Assembly (NCBI GenBank): GCA_916613615.1
Contig: OU744725.1
Coordinates: forward strand, 52,013,575 to 52,077,574
From: Steromphala cineraria
Lineage: Eukaryota; Mollusca; Gastropoda; Trochida; Trochidae
Direction: 5' to 3'
Length of the DNA stretch: 64,000 nt
The notes under the pieces are model-generated. The model saw only the letters and a list, made by a program, of their open reading frames with translations. It was not told the DNA's origin and searched no databases. Made by a program: the position numbers and the translations under genes. Below, one piece after another: positions 1-11,879 of the stretch; position 1 is the stretch's first letter, and each line of letters starts with the position of its first letter.

Positions 1-125
1 TCCTTGTCGTACATGTACTCTCCAAGACCAGTGCCCACCCTCTTCAGGTTGGTGATGTGGTCCGAGATCTCCTTGATGGCCTTCACCTGTTCCTCAAGGT
101 ACTCGCTCTCGATGAAGTCGGCCAT
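1..125 (-). CDS. FTH1: Ferritin-H coding exon 4, partial (residues 127-167+)
   Basis: Acceptor AATTTACAG followed by ATGGCCGACTTCATC. Encodes [20 protein letters not shown]... to GLGEYMYDK, helix D and start of helix E, with D129, E132 (channel) and Q139 (ferroxidase). Cut by the window edge before the stop codon. Confidence 0.94.
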   Translation of the reverse strand, partial: MADFIESEYLEEQVKAIKEISDHITNLKRVGTGLGEYMYDK

Positions 126-3100
126 CTGTAAATTGGATATATATTAATTTTTACTGTAAATACTTCGCAAATGCAGTTTTAGTTAGATGTTCTTAAAAGG
201 CATAGATTTTTAAGGATGGCCTTCTGGGTTTTTTTTACCGACAATCACTAACTCCGAATTCTCAACAAAAATGTTTTTGATTTTTTTTAGGGATCCTTAG
301 AGAAATGTTCAATTGGAATGAGGTCTTGTTTTCAAGAGATGATGCTTCGGTCTAGGCGAATTTAAGATTATCGTATCATGAACATTATGAGTCATTGTGC
401 TGATCGCTGAGTTGTAAACAAACAAATATTTATCATTTACTAGTAATCCTTACAAACGTCGATTTATGAGTATAGAGCGAATGGAAAACAATGCAGTTTT
501 CCATCATCAACCTCAGCACTAAATTGCTTCGAAATAGAGAAATAATTTTTAAATTTCTTTCAGAACTTGAGGTGGATTAGTTTGTTATGTTCGGACAGTG
601 GTCACTACACCACACACATTATCAACCTCATCACTAAATTGCTTCGAAATACGGAAATGATTTTAAAATTTCTTTCAGAACTTGAAGGTGGAATAGTTCG
701 GCATGTTCGGACAGTGGTCACTACACTGACCTGAGCATCGTTGTGTTTGGAGGCGACGGCGTGCAGATCCAGAAGGGCCTGGTTGACGTTCTTCTCCAGG
801 GTCAGTGCGACCTGCATGGCGTCCAGGGGGGTGCCCCAGTCGTCACGGTCAGGTTTCTGTTGAAGGAATATACAGAGAATATTTAATGACAATGTCCACT
901 CAACCGCGCTGGCATCCATGGGGTTAATTCTAGGATTCACATTTGGCATTACCAGACGGGAGAGCCAATGTTTGAACATTTGAATTGTTAAAAGCTAGGC
1001 CTGCTGTTTATCCAAGACCATTGTGGAGGTCAAAGGTCTGAATCTTTAAAAGTATCCTTCGTTATTCATGACTTCAACTTTTGAAAACAAAGCAATATGT
1101 TATAAAACATTTTGCGCTTTTATGCAATAAAATATTAAGTCGTACTTCGATAGAATATTTTAATAATTTCGAAAAGGAATTTATCATTCAGTATGGCTCC
1201 AAACACAAATATCGTTATATGATGTTTAAAAAGTATATCAAGACGTGATCTCACAGTAAGGTGAAACCCTTAAGAGACTAAAATATACCATCAGTTATAA
1301 CACTGACCAATAAGCCTGAGGGCATATATCTAAATATGATGCAATATGACACAATGTTTCACAACCCTAACAGGGCCCCACATGCAATGTCTACATATCA
1401 TTCAACATGACATGACACAGAATTCATAACAACCTCTTAGTCAACGGATGACAGATCTCCAACCGTGAGAATATGTATGTCTTCAAAGGAATAATGCAAT
1501 CTACATTAAAGGACCAATTTCGAAAATGAATTTTTTTTAACAATATGTAATTTTATTCATATAGGACATTAATACCGATATAGGTGACCAGGCTATTTTC
1601 AGAATCTTAAATCAAGTTCTCATGCACTGTTAAGCACAGTAGTGTAGTGGTTAGCATGCTTGCCTCTCATTTCAAACGACCGGGGTCGAATCCCGGTGGA
1701 GACACCAGATATGACCTGGACCTTATGTTGTGTTGTGTCCTTGGCTAGGCATTTTATTCACATTGCACTCAGTTCACCCAGCTGTTCAAATGGGTACCTG
1801 AACAAGGGGGAGGGACCTATTCAGTCGCGCGGAGTGCTCGTTAATCGGCGGAATCGAACATACTACCCCTCCAGGGTAATGCGCTTTAAGCAAGTTTTGA
1901 TTTTGATATATGCGTGGTGTAAGAAAGCTATCATTATTATTATAAAGCCATACAGGACAAATATACTACATATTCAGAAAATGCTACCAAAATGACCCCA
2001 CATGGATAATAAGGGTCAAGCGCCTTGTTAATCCAGGCTGACCGTCACCTTTGGCCAACGGTCATTTTCATAAACAAAACGTGCAACAATAGAAGTAATT
2101 TCGAAGATCGTTAAGAATAAGTTGAGACTTTGAGGATGAAGATTCTGAAACCTTAAAAGGGCCCCACCTGGATGTCCTGCAGAACGATGCGGCCTCCTCG
2201 TTTGTTCTGGTACTTCATCAACTTCTCGGCGTGTTCACGCTCCTCGTCTGAGGCCTTCTGGAAGTACTTGCTGAACCCGGGCAGGGCCACATCGTCACGG
2301 TCGAAGTAAAACGCCTGGCGAGAGAATGAATAATGCAAATTAATTTGCTACAAAATCAATATTTATGAAAGAGATCTCAAAATTCATGCCTGTTGCCCAG
2401 TAAACACTAGGAGAAAAAAATATTGCATATGTTAGTTATGCATATCCTATGACGTCAAATCAATATATATGTGAAATAGACCGTAACCTATATATAAGTC
2501 GGTCTGTTGACATGAATTTCATGTAATTGTCTTGTGATATTGCACAAGAAAGTTTCTAGTTTCATAAGGTGCAATTTCTGATGGAAATAATTTTTACTTG
2601 AGAAAACAAAACCTCTAGCAATTTCAAGTCTTGCACACTTTCACAGGGTGAACATTATTACAAAGCTATTTGATAACACGTGACCAAAACAACATTCAAG
2701 AGTTACGTTGCCCGAAATTAATAATGTGCCATGTCAACTCAAAGGCAATTCTGTCGTCAGCTTTTTTATATAGGATAAGGCATAATGAAGTTATAACATA
2801 ATCGATGACATCAAAGAATGCTCTGAGATAATTAGCGATGTTGAGCTTACATAAAACTACGTGTATGGCAATGCTATATTAGAGCACGCAAACATCAAAA
2901 GCGTGATCAATTTCACATGTCTGTATATAGTCTTGTATCATTTGACATATTACGTATCCAAGACGATATAAGCGCTGTGAAAAATGTGATGCAGAGTGTT
3001 TTTGTCTCTTGTTATGATATAGCTAATTAAAGACAAATGTCAATATGTAATAGCTCTTTTGTCATGTCTAACAACTTATTACGGTATTGAGCTTCGGTCT

Positions 3101-6100
3101 TAAGAATATTGATAGTGATTATTTATATTAATTATGTAATCATATTGAACGTTATTTTACAATATATAGTTGATATATCCCATTTAAATAATGTAGTGTT
3201 TCTTAACCTTAAAAGAGGTTTTCATTTGACGAATCATATGTTAATGTGCAGACTGTCTCAATTGTAAAGAATTCTCTTGAATTTCTCTATAACATTATGG
3301 ACATGTAATAAAAATCAAAATTTTAATATTCGTTATCGTCCTTTTACCTGTAATTAATTATTTCATATATGTGTTGATGTTTGGAAAAAATCGGAATATC
3401 TAAATGCGTCTACTTTTGTGTTAGTCACAGTACATTAAAGTATTGCGCAAACCCTTGACCTATATTTACACCGAAATGAGGTCACGGACAATGGGTGGAT
3501 AAAACGGGTGGATAAAGTATTGACGCAAAGTCACGTTTTACTGAGGCTTCTTACATTACACAGTGTCACATCAAAATGAGTAACCCTTTTATAGACGAAA
3601 CTCAAGCAAAAAGGTAGTTTACACACTAAGACACTAATTGGTTTAAAGTTTAAAGTTTTTTTCAGATTCACAATGTTTATATCAAATAAAGTTTTTTGGA
3701 TTTTAAATTCATTATTGAAAGAAAACATGATAATTCAGTCACAATGCATGTCACGAGATTGTCATGCCATAAAATACGTACATTGAATTTGATTAAGACG
3801 TGTCACGAATGACAATTAATATACAATAACTTTGACTTACATACACAATCAGAAACAATAGCCTTTGTTTATAGAAGTGGAAACATATACCATGTAATAT
3901 ATTGATGAAACCGATATTACAAACATATTCATGTCTGTATTGTAATATACATAATTCAGTATTAAACGTGATGTCAATATATTCTTTTGTTCATTGTTGA
4001 ATTCATTTACATAATCAAATATTATTTCGAAAATTAATTATAAGCATAGAATAAAATTCTACAAAGAAATCGTAACAAATATCATACCATTGTTACATAA
4101 ATTATTTGGATCGCGGTTGTCGTGTCTTAAAATAATCTAAATTATTGAAACGTTATCTACATATTTTATATTCAACATTTATTAGAATATTTCTTGACAT
4201 TTATTGCCATGATTGGTAAATTCGTTAACTATTTTTTTATATGATTACCATCAGCTTTCATAAAATATGTACATAGTTATGAATAACTCAGTACGGATAA
4301 TGACTGGTTTGCTGACTAACACAAACGTGCTAGGAGTGAATTCCTTCTGAAAATGTCCGGCTTTGTTTTGACTATAAGCTCAACGACTTATGAGACACAC
4401 TTCTATTTATGACGCATTTTTCTATAAAGGATACAAAATCAGTCACGACATCCATATAATGTTTACTTACGATGAGTATTGACAATAACAGGTTAGCTGT
4501 GACTAACTCGCCTGACCCCAGCGTCCACGTACATACCACTTATATCAGACATCATCAAGTACGCTGAATATGCGGTGGCATGTGCTTAAAGGGGCAGTAG
4601 CACGTTTTTTTGATAATTTTGTATTTTATTTTTGTCACTGATAATTGTAAGTTAATGCTAAATGTATTATTTTGATGGTGTCAAAAATCTCATTACACAA
4701 ACCAATCGGCAATAGTCGGAGGAAAAAGTATGAAGATTCTCATAAAATCCATTGGCGGCCATTTTGTGTGAACACCTTTAATTCATTTTGCGTAAGAAAA
4801 ATGAATCGCATGGTTAAACTTTACATTATATATCTGAATAATTACTGCTCCATTTAGTTTGAATACATTGTCTTTCACTTGGAACCATTAATTGTCATTT
4901 TCCTGACATCACCTTATATCCCCCCTAAAAACGTGCTACTGCCCCTTTAAGGATATGATTCTCCTTTCTTACAAGTACATTTACAAGAGCAAGTAAACTT
5001 ACAAGAGCCAGTATAACTTGGTAAACTTATAAGAGTAAGGTGCAGCAATTGTTTAGAGTGTTTTAATGTTTAAATCAGAATTTGTATCAACATCTGAACC
5101 TGTATATATTAATGTACATTTTATTTCTTTTCTGTAAGTGCTTACCTTATCGCTCTTTAAGAATAACTTAATTGAATCGTGTCTTCTTTTATGTTTTTGA
5201 CGCCAAAACGGCTTCATAAATTAATCTTTAAGAAGCTGTTTTAAAATGAATATTTACAGTGTGTTCTGTAGTGAAACGTGACATACATTCACATGCTGTT
5301 TGGTTTTTGACCGTAGAGATAAGATTACGAAGTATGTATATTTCCATACGTCTGTCTTATATAAATTACGTACGTCTATAGAAGTGTGATGATATAACTC
5401 ACTGTAACAATTAAATAAGGAAGGGGGGTGTGATGCAACTTCAAATCATTCACAGTGTCCGTATGTACATATATTACTTAAAACTATGTAATATTTCAGG
5501 TTTGCGATAATGTTGTTTACTACACTGTCTACGATGATGTAGGATTACAGTTACAGAAGGTGTGCGTTAATGTTGGACAAAAGCATGATTTATTATACAT
5601 ACATCCATTTACCATTGCGTTTGCGTTTGCATTGATGTTGCAACAGTGTAGATTTACTGCGTTGTGGCAAGGTGTGCGTTTATGTTGTTATAATGTACTG
5701 TTTAGTGTGAAACAATGAGTTATGTGTTGTTATTATGCACAGTTTATGTAATAATACGAGGTCCGTGTTTAATAACTATGAAGATTATTATGCATTGAAT
5801 TGAAACATAACAAGGTTTCTTCTTTGAAAACAATGCACTGTTTATAATGCTTAAGTTAGATATGAGTTATTATTGTCATAATGCACTTGGACAGACAGAC
5901 AGACAGACAGATATTTTATTTCACTTGGTTTCAACAAGGTGATCGTTGTACTAATCATTCAACACAGTGACCCGTCTAGTGTACGAATATAAATGATGAT
6001 GTTACTGCCAACTCGTTTATAAGAAGGTGCTTAAGTTAGATGTGAGATATTGTGGTCATTATTCACTTGGTTTAGTTAGGTGTGCGTTTATGCTGCTAAT

Positions 6101-7114
6101 CATAAAACACAGAGATCGGCCAGTGTACGAATGTAAAATGACGATATAACTGTTGACTCGGTAATAAGAATATTTATTTATTTATTCATATATTTATATT
6201 ATACACTGTTTAACGGTTTTTTCGTGGACTGTTTTATTTACTACTCACTGCTTCTATGTAAAAAGGTGAACGAACACATAGATCTAATGCTCTGTTTACT
6301 GTGCTCAAGAAGTGAACGGATATTGCATTTGTTTACACTGACCACTTTTATCTGTAAAACAAACCATATGCAATGATCGCAAAAGCATTGAAAGTTGCGA
6401 TATAACGGGGCAGTATGCTGGTATAAGGCACGGTTAAATAACTATCACGTGGATAGCCGCGTTGTCGAATTCAGGGAGACACGTGACTGGTGACCTTGTG
6501 CCTGAAGGTTGTAAACAAAATGAAGGACCCTACCTTCCTTAGATACCAGAAACTTAAAAGTGATTTTTATTTTAAATATAAGCACACAATCATTGATAAA
6601 TTTATAACCCTGAAATACGTAGGAGCGAGATTAATCAATTGTAAAGTCACAAATCTCAAGAGAATTACGATATTAACTGAATGAGATCGCTAGTACATGC
6701 GTCGCTCAATAATGGAATTAATCTACTTTACACTGATGGGCCATTATACGATTGTGAGCCGTGAATTAAATGTCAACAGCATAATGGAAAATCAATTAAT
6801 TAGCGACTGTCACGACAGAAAAACCTGTCATTTTGATAGCACTTAATCTAGCAATTTTATCAACATAAATGTTGCTCATTCCCGTTCAATATGCATTGTC
6901 ATCGCTGAATCGCGTCTCTATAACTCTGATAGCAACATAAACAACAACACCATAGCCACAACGATCAGAAAGAGGCGTCCTAGCACAAAGATAAGTATAT
7001 TTTACTTACCATAGACTGGTACGAGTATGAAGCGTAGAGCTCCATATTGATTTGGCGGTTGATGCCAGCTTCGCTCTCCACATGGAAGTTCTGTCTAGGT
7101 TGAGTTTGGGCCAT
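1..7114 (-). CDS. FTH1: Ferritin heavy-chain (ferroxidase) gene, four coding exons, 3' end beyond window
   Basis: Spliced coding region on the minus strand: exons 7114-7010, 2314-2168, 856-731 and 125-1, the last cut by the window edge. The joined frame gives 167 complete residues of an expected ~172-174. Every intron is GT..AG and phase 0. Seen: all six H-chain ferroxidase ligands by alignment to human H numbering (minus 2 here): E25, Y32, E60, H63, E105, Q139. The three-fold channel carboxylates D129 and E132 are also present. No signal peptide, so cytosolic. Known of the family: oxidises Fe(II) at the di-iron site and stores it as ferrihydrite in a 24-subunit cage. An IRE and TATA box lie upstream, so translation is probably repressed by IRP in low iron. 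Intron 1 (4.7 kb) carries a MITE. The symbol is by class; molluscan loci have no fixed name. Last residues and 3'UTR are not visible. Confidence 0.96.
126..730 (-). repeat. Ferritin-H intron 3 with ~116-bp tandem duplication
   Basis: Within intron 3, the stretch 506-608 (CACTAAATTGCTTCGAAATA.. to ..GGACAGTGGTCACTACAC) is repeated at 621-726 with scattered substitutions and small indels (offset 115-118). The second copy ends immediately next to the exon-3 donor, so the GTCAGTGTAGTGACC donor context is almost repeated (GGTGTAGTGACC) in the other copy. Confidence 0.8.
731..856 (-). CDS. FTH1: Ferritin-H coding exon 3 (residues 85-126)
   Basis: Encodes [18 protein letters not shown]... through [15 protein letters not shown]...NDAQ, helix C, with ligand E105. 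126 nt, TTCAACAG acceptor and CAG|GTCAGT donor. A ~116-bp intron-3 tandem duplication abuts the donor side. Confidence 0.95.
1630..1946 (+). mobile_element. tRNA-derived SINE with (ATT)n tail
   Basis: A tRNA-like head at 1632-1700 has an A-box-like TAGTGTAGTGGTTAGC and B-box GGTCGAATCC, with a CTCTCA anticodon-loop-like segment (Glu-CTC type). An unrelated ~200-bp body ends in GCGCTTTAAGCA.. and ATCATTATTATTATAA, the usual layout of molluscan SINEs. It lies in ferritin-H intron 2. A chance ORF runs through it and is not a gene. Confidence 0.8.
2168..2314 (-). CDS. FTH1: Ferritin-H coding exon 2 (residues 36-84)
   Basis: Encodes [14 protein letters not shown]... through the helix B motif [18 protein letters not shown] and ends LQDIQ. 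Holds ferroxidase ligands E60 and H63 and the carboxylates E59/E62 used in vertebrate core nucleation. 147 nt, flanked by CGCCAG acceptor and CAG|GTGGGG donor; the GTGGGG donor is weak after position 2. Confidence 0.95.
4586..4950 (+). mobile_element. MITE family 1 copy, full length, in ferritin-H intron 1
   Basis: 365 bp bounded by TTAA on both sides, with terminal inverted repeats starting AGGGGCAGTAGCACGTTTTT. Interior carries the family marker GGCGGCCATTTTGTG. Oriented with GGCGGCCAT on the plus strand (called + here). No coding capacity. Confidence 0.92.
5500..6175. repeat. Degenerate tandem repeat region in ferritin-H intron 1, with (GACA)n
   Basis: The block AGGTGATCG..CTAGTGTACGAATATAA..ACTCGTTTATAAGAA (5936-6025) recurs diverged at 6081-6170. 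GCTTAAGTTAGATRTGAG recurs at ~5848 and ~6028. AAGGTGTGCGTTWATGTTG recurs at ~5556, ~5669 and ~6080. A (GACA)n microsatellite sits at 5890-5911. No coding signal. Confidence 0.6.
7010..7114 (-). CDS. FTH1: Ferritin-H coding exon 1 (residues 1-35)
   Basis: Starts at ATG in the context AGCAAGATGGCC, the first ATG after the IRE. Encodes [17 protein letters not shown]... through [11 protein letters not shown], i.e. the N-terminal tail and most of helix A, with ligands E25 and Y32. Donor is ATG|GTAAGT at 7010/7009. I see no convincing intron between IRE and ATG, so the 5'UTR (~105 nt, to about 7220) is probably continuous with this exon. A weak alternative acceptor (TTCATCTTAG) lies at about 7134, so a 5'UTR intron cannot be excluded. 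Confidence 0.95.
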
Positions 7115-7187
7115 CTTGCTAGATTCTCAGACCGTTTCTAAGATGAAGAAATAAAATGGGAGTTGTTTGTGCTAAACGCGGCGATAT

Positions 7188-7215
7188 GTCTGTACGTACA
7201 CTGACGCAGCAAGAC
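7188..7215 (-). promoter_or_regulatory. Iron-responsive element of ferritin-H mRNA
   Basis: On the minus strand: loop CAGTGT (7203-7198), upper stem TGCGT/ACGTA (five pairs including one G-U), unpaired C at 7209, lower stem GTC-T-TG / CA-GAC with one bulged T. This is the canonical ferritin IRE: six-base CAGUGN loop, five-pair upper stem, C bulge. It starts about 5-8 nt from the expected transcription start, the cap-proximal position at which IRP binding blocks 43S recruitment. Confidence 0.94.
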
Positions 7216-7243
7216 AAGTATGCCTACCAGTTGGCCAGCTCGG

Positions 7244-7251
7244 CTTTTATA
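7244..7251 (-). promoter_or_regulatory. TATA box of ferritin-H
   Basis: TATAAAAG read on the minus strand, about 29 nt from the IRE outer edge, giving an expected start near 7218-7222. The same TATA-to-IRE arrangement is seen in the second ferritin gene. Confidence 0.85.
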
Positions 7252-7270
7252 GAGCTGCTCAACAATACTG

Positions 7271-7278
7271 TGACGTCA
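7271..7278. promoter_or_regulatory. Perfect CRE (TGACGTCA) upstream of ferritin-H TATA
   Basis: Palindromic CREB/ATF octamer 20 bp upstream of the TATA box. An E-box CACGTG lies further upstream at 7326-7331. Binding is inferred from motif and position only. Confidence 0.55.
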
Positions 7279-7334
7279 TCATCATCCGGGTTCTCGGGGG
7301 CCCTGTTTGGGTTGCGATTATCGATCACGTGTGT

Positions 7335-9980
7335 GCTACGCAGTACCTGAGTAGTGACATGGCAGTTTTGTGTTTCGTAAAGGGACCTTTATGTAAGTTG
7401 ATGATCCGGGTAAAGTGTTTCATAAGGTAGATGCGTGATGTACAATTGTAATGGTTAGTTTGATATCCATATTATTTTTGAGATATTTTCCCTACTTTTT
7501 AAGTCTTTGAGGGCATAATAAATAACTTACAATACAGCAATATTATATGTATAACAAAATCAAAATCATGTCGTTCCGTAGTATATACTTACTCCTTTAT
7601 CATAAAGAACAGACAGACATAAAGACAGTTTTTTTTATTAAATTCTTACCAAATTTAACAACAAAAAACATATTCATAAAATACACATAGATAAAACATG
7701 TATGAGTCACTCTCATTAGAGTAAGAAGAAACATAAAAGAGAATACAATATTGTAGATACAGCACATAAAATGATGAAAGGTTTAAATAGTATGTTTAGA
7801 TGTAAAAAGTATTATACACAAAGTGAAAGATTAAGATATTAAAAGTAACAAAATGGGATACATAACATCTTCATCAAAACAAAAAAATATCATTAAAAAA
7901 TATATTTGTTTTGAGGACAGGTCATCAAAAGTAGAGCGACCGCTAAAACCATAGTAATTGTTTGTAAGCACGATTTGAAGAGTTTTGCTTTGAGTAAATG
8001 CATTAAAGTATTGAGAAAAAATAGATAACATCTTGAATTTCATACAGATCGTATAGAGATCGATAAGGCATCCAAATATTTTGTACTCCTGAACGATGGC
8101 ATATAAAATCATTGATGTGAAATAAAAAACAACAACTTTTATATCTGTAATACAGCCTTGAATGTACTCTTGAATGACGACAGTCGTGTACAATCATTTG
8201 ATGTGTTTTCTGAAACAGGTATATTGATTACTATTACATAGTGTTAGATGATTTCCTTAATAACAATCGTCATGTTTGATTTTAAATAAATAAAAAAGAA
8301 GATATGAGTCATCGTCATATTATGCATTATTTCAGAATTCAATTGCTAACAAATACAAATGATTTAATGTCATTATGTTATCCCGAAATGATTGTATGGA
8401 ATGCAACTTCTCTCGTTATTCTGAAATGTTTATGATGCGTTCATTATCCACAAGATTTTAAAATATGATCATGATTATATGATTCACTTTAGTTTATTAG
8501 GTCTAAAAACAATCGATTATGATATAAGGTTACCAATTTACACCCTAAATAAAGTGTAAGAAACAAATTTGATATACACATAAATTAAAGAGTTTATGTC
8601 AAGTATACATTTATATTGTATAACCGTATTATGTAAAGGTCAAATAAATGTACTTGACCTACATTATTTTATACGATCACAAGCACATTTTATCCTTTTG
8701 GCAATAATTAGGACTTGTGAAGTCAAATCGTTCTTTATTCATCGAATTGAGACGCTTATGATTAATATGTCTGCGATGTGCCTATATGTTTTACTCAAGT
8801 AAATGTTTTTAAATTAAATGTTTGTGTCAACACCGAACAATTGCAGTTTTTGGTTCTTGTTATTTGGCGAAACGCCATTTTATGTATTTGTGTTTATCGA
8901 GTTTCATAACTGTATTATGTATATAATGCAACTTAGTGAGTGTTAATGCATTGTACATTACTTACCACTTATCTCTGTTTGATAACATTTACTCTTTTCA
9001 TGAACTTTTTACTGTGTACTGTACTCTTTACTTATATATATCCTTCTACTTCATTACTCTTCCTCTGCTTGAGAACGACACAAGAGTCTGTGTAGAAACG
9101 TCGCATACAATGAACAAACAAGTAGTCACTCATATATTCCTCTGCATTATTGTCTTTCCAACTTATAAAATGCCTCTCAAAGAAGTTAAATGGGATCATT
9201 TGACAATAAGAAAAAGGACACAATAACATTCAATTCTATATATAATGCAACTTAATGATTTTTTAGATTAATTTCAGAAGAGAAAGATATGTAACAGAAG
9301 ATAAGAAAAAGAGGACTGCAATCCGCCCCCCCCCCCCCCCCCCCCCCGAAATATGAATAGGGACAATTTTACTTAATTTAGGACCATTTTACAATAACAT
9401 TACGGACAAAATAACATTTAATGCTGTTCTATGGGTCGGGAAAACATGGTTTGGACGAAATAGGACACATATGTTAATTTCAGAATTTGTAATAGCAAAA
9501 ATAATTATCTTTGCTCATTCATGGACATCACTCTCAGCAGATATCACGATTAATATCATGCATGAATTAGTTTCAGGGCGTACGTTTCGTGTCCAAAAAT
9601 ATTTTTCGGATGTGTTGAGGAATAATAGAAATCAGTCTTGTGATTTCAAAATAGATTGTTTTCAATGTGTCATCCAGTTATGCAAAGTCTAATATAGGCC
9701 TTTGAATATAATATGCGTATAAAGTTTGCACGTATTATAATAAGTTCGTGCTTGGTATTTAATAACTTATGTCCCAATGTTTTGATATATATAATTCATT
9801 TTCAAAAATATTACTTAAAGATAGATGACTGCTATCAAAAGTTTCCTCAAATCTCGGATTTCAAAAGTCTGCCTCTGATTTAAAAATTTCACGACATAGT
9901 GGTATCGTATAGCGCCTGTAGGTTGGTTTTCGTTTAATGAAATTGTATGGATTTAAGGTAATTTTATCATAATGATATAA
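7335..9980. other. Spacer upstream of ferritin-H; no gene seen
   Basis: AT-rich, with only short chance ORFs on both strands, some overlapping each other and lacking recognisable domains. The poly-C tract is the only distinct feature. The proximal part probably contains more ferritin-H promoter sequence. Confidence 0.7.
9326..9347 (+). repeat. Poly-C tract (22 C)
   Basis: Uninterrupted run of 22 cytosines in an AT-rich spacer. The complementary strand is a G-run able to form quadruplex-type structures and is prone to length errors in sequencing. Confidence 0.95.
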
Positions 9981-9983
9981 AAC

Positions 9984-10405
9984 GTCATTATATTGAAAAT
10001 ATTGTATTTTGAAAAGTGTAGCCAGCCTTTACTAAGAGAACAAAGAATTTAAGCCCTATTTCTTTTCAGCGAAATTAGCCTTTCATATTTAAAATATTCA
10101 ATGTAGACAAAGACTCTTTATTCTTTCTCTTGAAGCCTTTGAGATCATAAGGAAATAAACATTATCTTTATCTACCCTCAAATTATTAATAATGTGACAA
10201 CACTTTTGGGATGCAGCTCTTATGTTGAATAAAGTTATTATGTATTGATCTTGTATAAGGAATCAATCTAAATTAACATTATCTTTACCTCATGATCCTG
10301 AGAAAAGTCATTATATTGAAAATATTGTATTTTGAAAAGCGTTGACAGCCTTAACTTAGAGAACACAGAATTTAAGCCCTATTTCTTTTCCACGAAATTA
10401 GCCTG
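9984..10405. repeat. Direct repeat pair flanking a satellite-like unit
   Basis: The ~98-bp segment CATTATATTGAAAATATTG.. to ..CGAAATTAGCCT at 9984-10082 recurs at 10307-10405. Between them, 10100-10306 holds a unit containing ACTTTTGGGATGCAGCTC that recurs several times at 13.4-13.75 kb. Non-coding. Confidence 0.75.
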
Positions 10406-10614
10406 ACCCTTCCATGGGTGATAGCACAGCACGACTGCTCGTCCTGTTATCAACAGTGAGATACATGTACGTAGGGTCAGCTGAAAGCTGAAAGGGATAA
10501 GTGATTTATCTCATCAAGATGACTTAATTTTATATGTTCATCAGCATCGAGCCTTGACGATTCATTATCATATAGCTACACTACCTCCAACAAATTCAAG
10601 GACATCGACTACAC

Positions 10615-10632
10615 GCATGCGCAGTGACGTCA
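10615..10632. promoter_or_regulatory. NRF1-like site adjacent to perfect CRE
   Basis: GCATGCGCA at 10615-10623 followed by TGACGTCA at 10625-10632, in a locally CpG-richer stretch with a further ATGCGCAC at about 10653. This is a promoter-like combination, but I see no gene starting nearby. Confidence 0.35.
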
Positions 10633-10865
10633 TGGCTGCGTGATACAAAGTCATGCGCACATTTCTCATGAGTCACAGAAATGTTGTAAAGGAGGTTTCT
10701 AGAAGAAAGTGTGATCAATTCTGATCGGCAAAAAATATTTTCTTTTTTAAATTCCCCTTTTCAGAATAAAGTTATTCAATTGCCTATTTTTCTGTTTTTC
10801 TAATGTTGGACATTTTCATGAGACACCTTGACTGACTGAATAGAGTTAAAATGTCCATCGTTTTC

Positions 10866-11314
10866 TAAAGAGCCACTCCGTGAGTTGTTTGAGGTCACAT
10901 ATGACAAACTTTATCAATGGTGTCATTTGATCGAAAATTATTGACTGTTGCAGGAAAGTATAAGTTGAAAGATAATTGACGTTGCATAGTGACAGTAGGA
11001 AGGTTTGAAATTGCGATTGTTTAATGACGCGCGTTTAACAGTCAAACGTTACTTTGGAAACTTGTTAAAACATTCAGAACGACAGTTACGAGTTCACACT
11101 GTTCAATAGGTTTTATAACCAGTATGCCTGTTAATTGGACTTGTGAATTTTTCTTCCGCGAACATAAATGGCTGTTGTAAGTTTTCATTGAAAATATGCA
11201 TTTATTGTATATTGGCCACTTTGAGATTAATTAATTTATGAAAAATGAATTATACCATCTACGTTCACATCAAAGCAAAATCGTATATTATGAAAATAAC
11301 GGAGTGGCTCTTTA
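10866..11314. mobile_element. MITE family 2 (TIR TAAAGAGCCACTCCGT)
   Basis: 16-bp inverted repeats TAAAGAGCCACTCCGT at 10866-10881 and its complement at 11299-11314 enclose ~449 bp without coding capacity. The right end abuts TTTAA; the left is CTAA, consistent with a mutated TTAA target duplication. Confidence 0.75.
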
Positions 11315-11608
11315 AACAACAAAACAAACAAATTGCTATCGATTAATCCTCTGATTTATAGCAGTTGTAAAACAAGAAAGGGCAAATCAGTTCTCCAACT
11401 TTACGATAACCGTATTTGCTTGAATCAAATAAACAAAATTGCATCAAATAAGCAAAATCATATATAATGAAAATCACGGAGTGGGTTTTTAAACAACAAA
11501 ACAAACACATTGCTATCGAATAATCCTCTGATTTATAGCAGTTGTAAAACAAGAAAGGGCAAATCAGTTCTCCAACTTTACGATAACCGTATTTGCTTGA
11601 ATCAAATA
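11277..11608. repeat. 177-bp tandem duplication overlapping the end of MITE family 2
   Basis: 11277-11431 (containing ACGGAGTGG, AAACAACAAAACAAAC, CCTCTGATTTATAGCAG) is repeated at 11454-11608 with few changes. It creates the internally repetitive 100-aa ORF on the minus strand, which is therefore not a gene. The second copy preserves a MITE-2 end as ACGGAGTGGGTTTTTAAA. Confidence 0.88.
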
Positions 11609-11879
11609 ATCTGTTAAGATTAATGTAAACACAATTATTGTTCATATTGCGAATATTGCAGCAAACAAAGATGTGAAGTAGACTTAAAAAGAGTAAATAT
11701 AGGAAAGTCCAGTGAGTCTAGACTTATATTCATTCTCTGAAAAATAAAAATTCTCAAAAACAACTATTTTATTAAGATAAGAAAGGAGCCTCGGAGAATT
11801 GGAAATTTCACTGCACATCTAAACTTGCTTTTATAGAGATTTTGTAAGGTCAAAATAATACTAACTACAGCCTGAGTTT

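Larger units (their letters stand above)
2315..7009 (-). other. Ferritin-H intron 1 (4.7 kb)
   Basis: AT-rich intron with a MITE copy at 4586-4950 and the degenerate repeats at 5500-6175. The remaining sequence holds no ORF, exon or RNA that I can support. E-boxes (CACGTG) near 6448 and 6481 could be regulatory but are unproven. Confidence 0.85.

Noticed and set aside
5890..5911. CRISPR-like or other regular array
   Set aside because: It is a simple (GACA)n microsatellite; no spaced repeats of that kind exist in the window.
7831..8193. 120-aa minus-strand ORF
   Set aside because: AT-driven Ile/Phe/Tyr-rich composition, overlapping ORF in another frame, no family features.
11343..11645. 100-aa internally repetitive protein
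   Set aside because: The repetition comes from the 177-bp DNA duplication overlapping a MITE end; no conserved domain.
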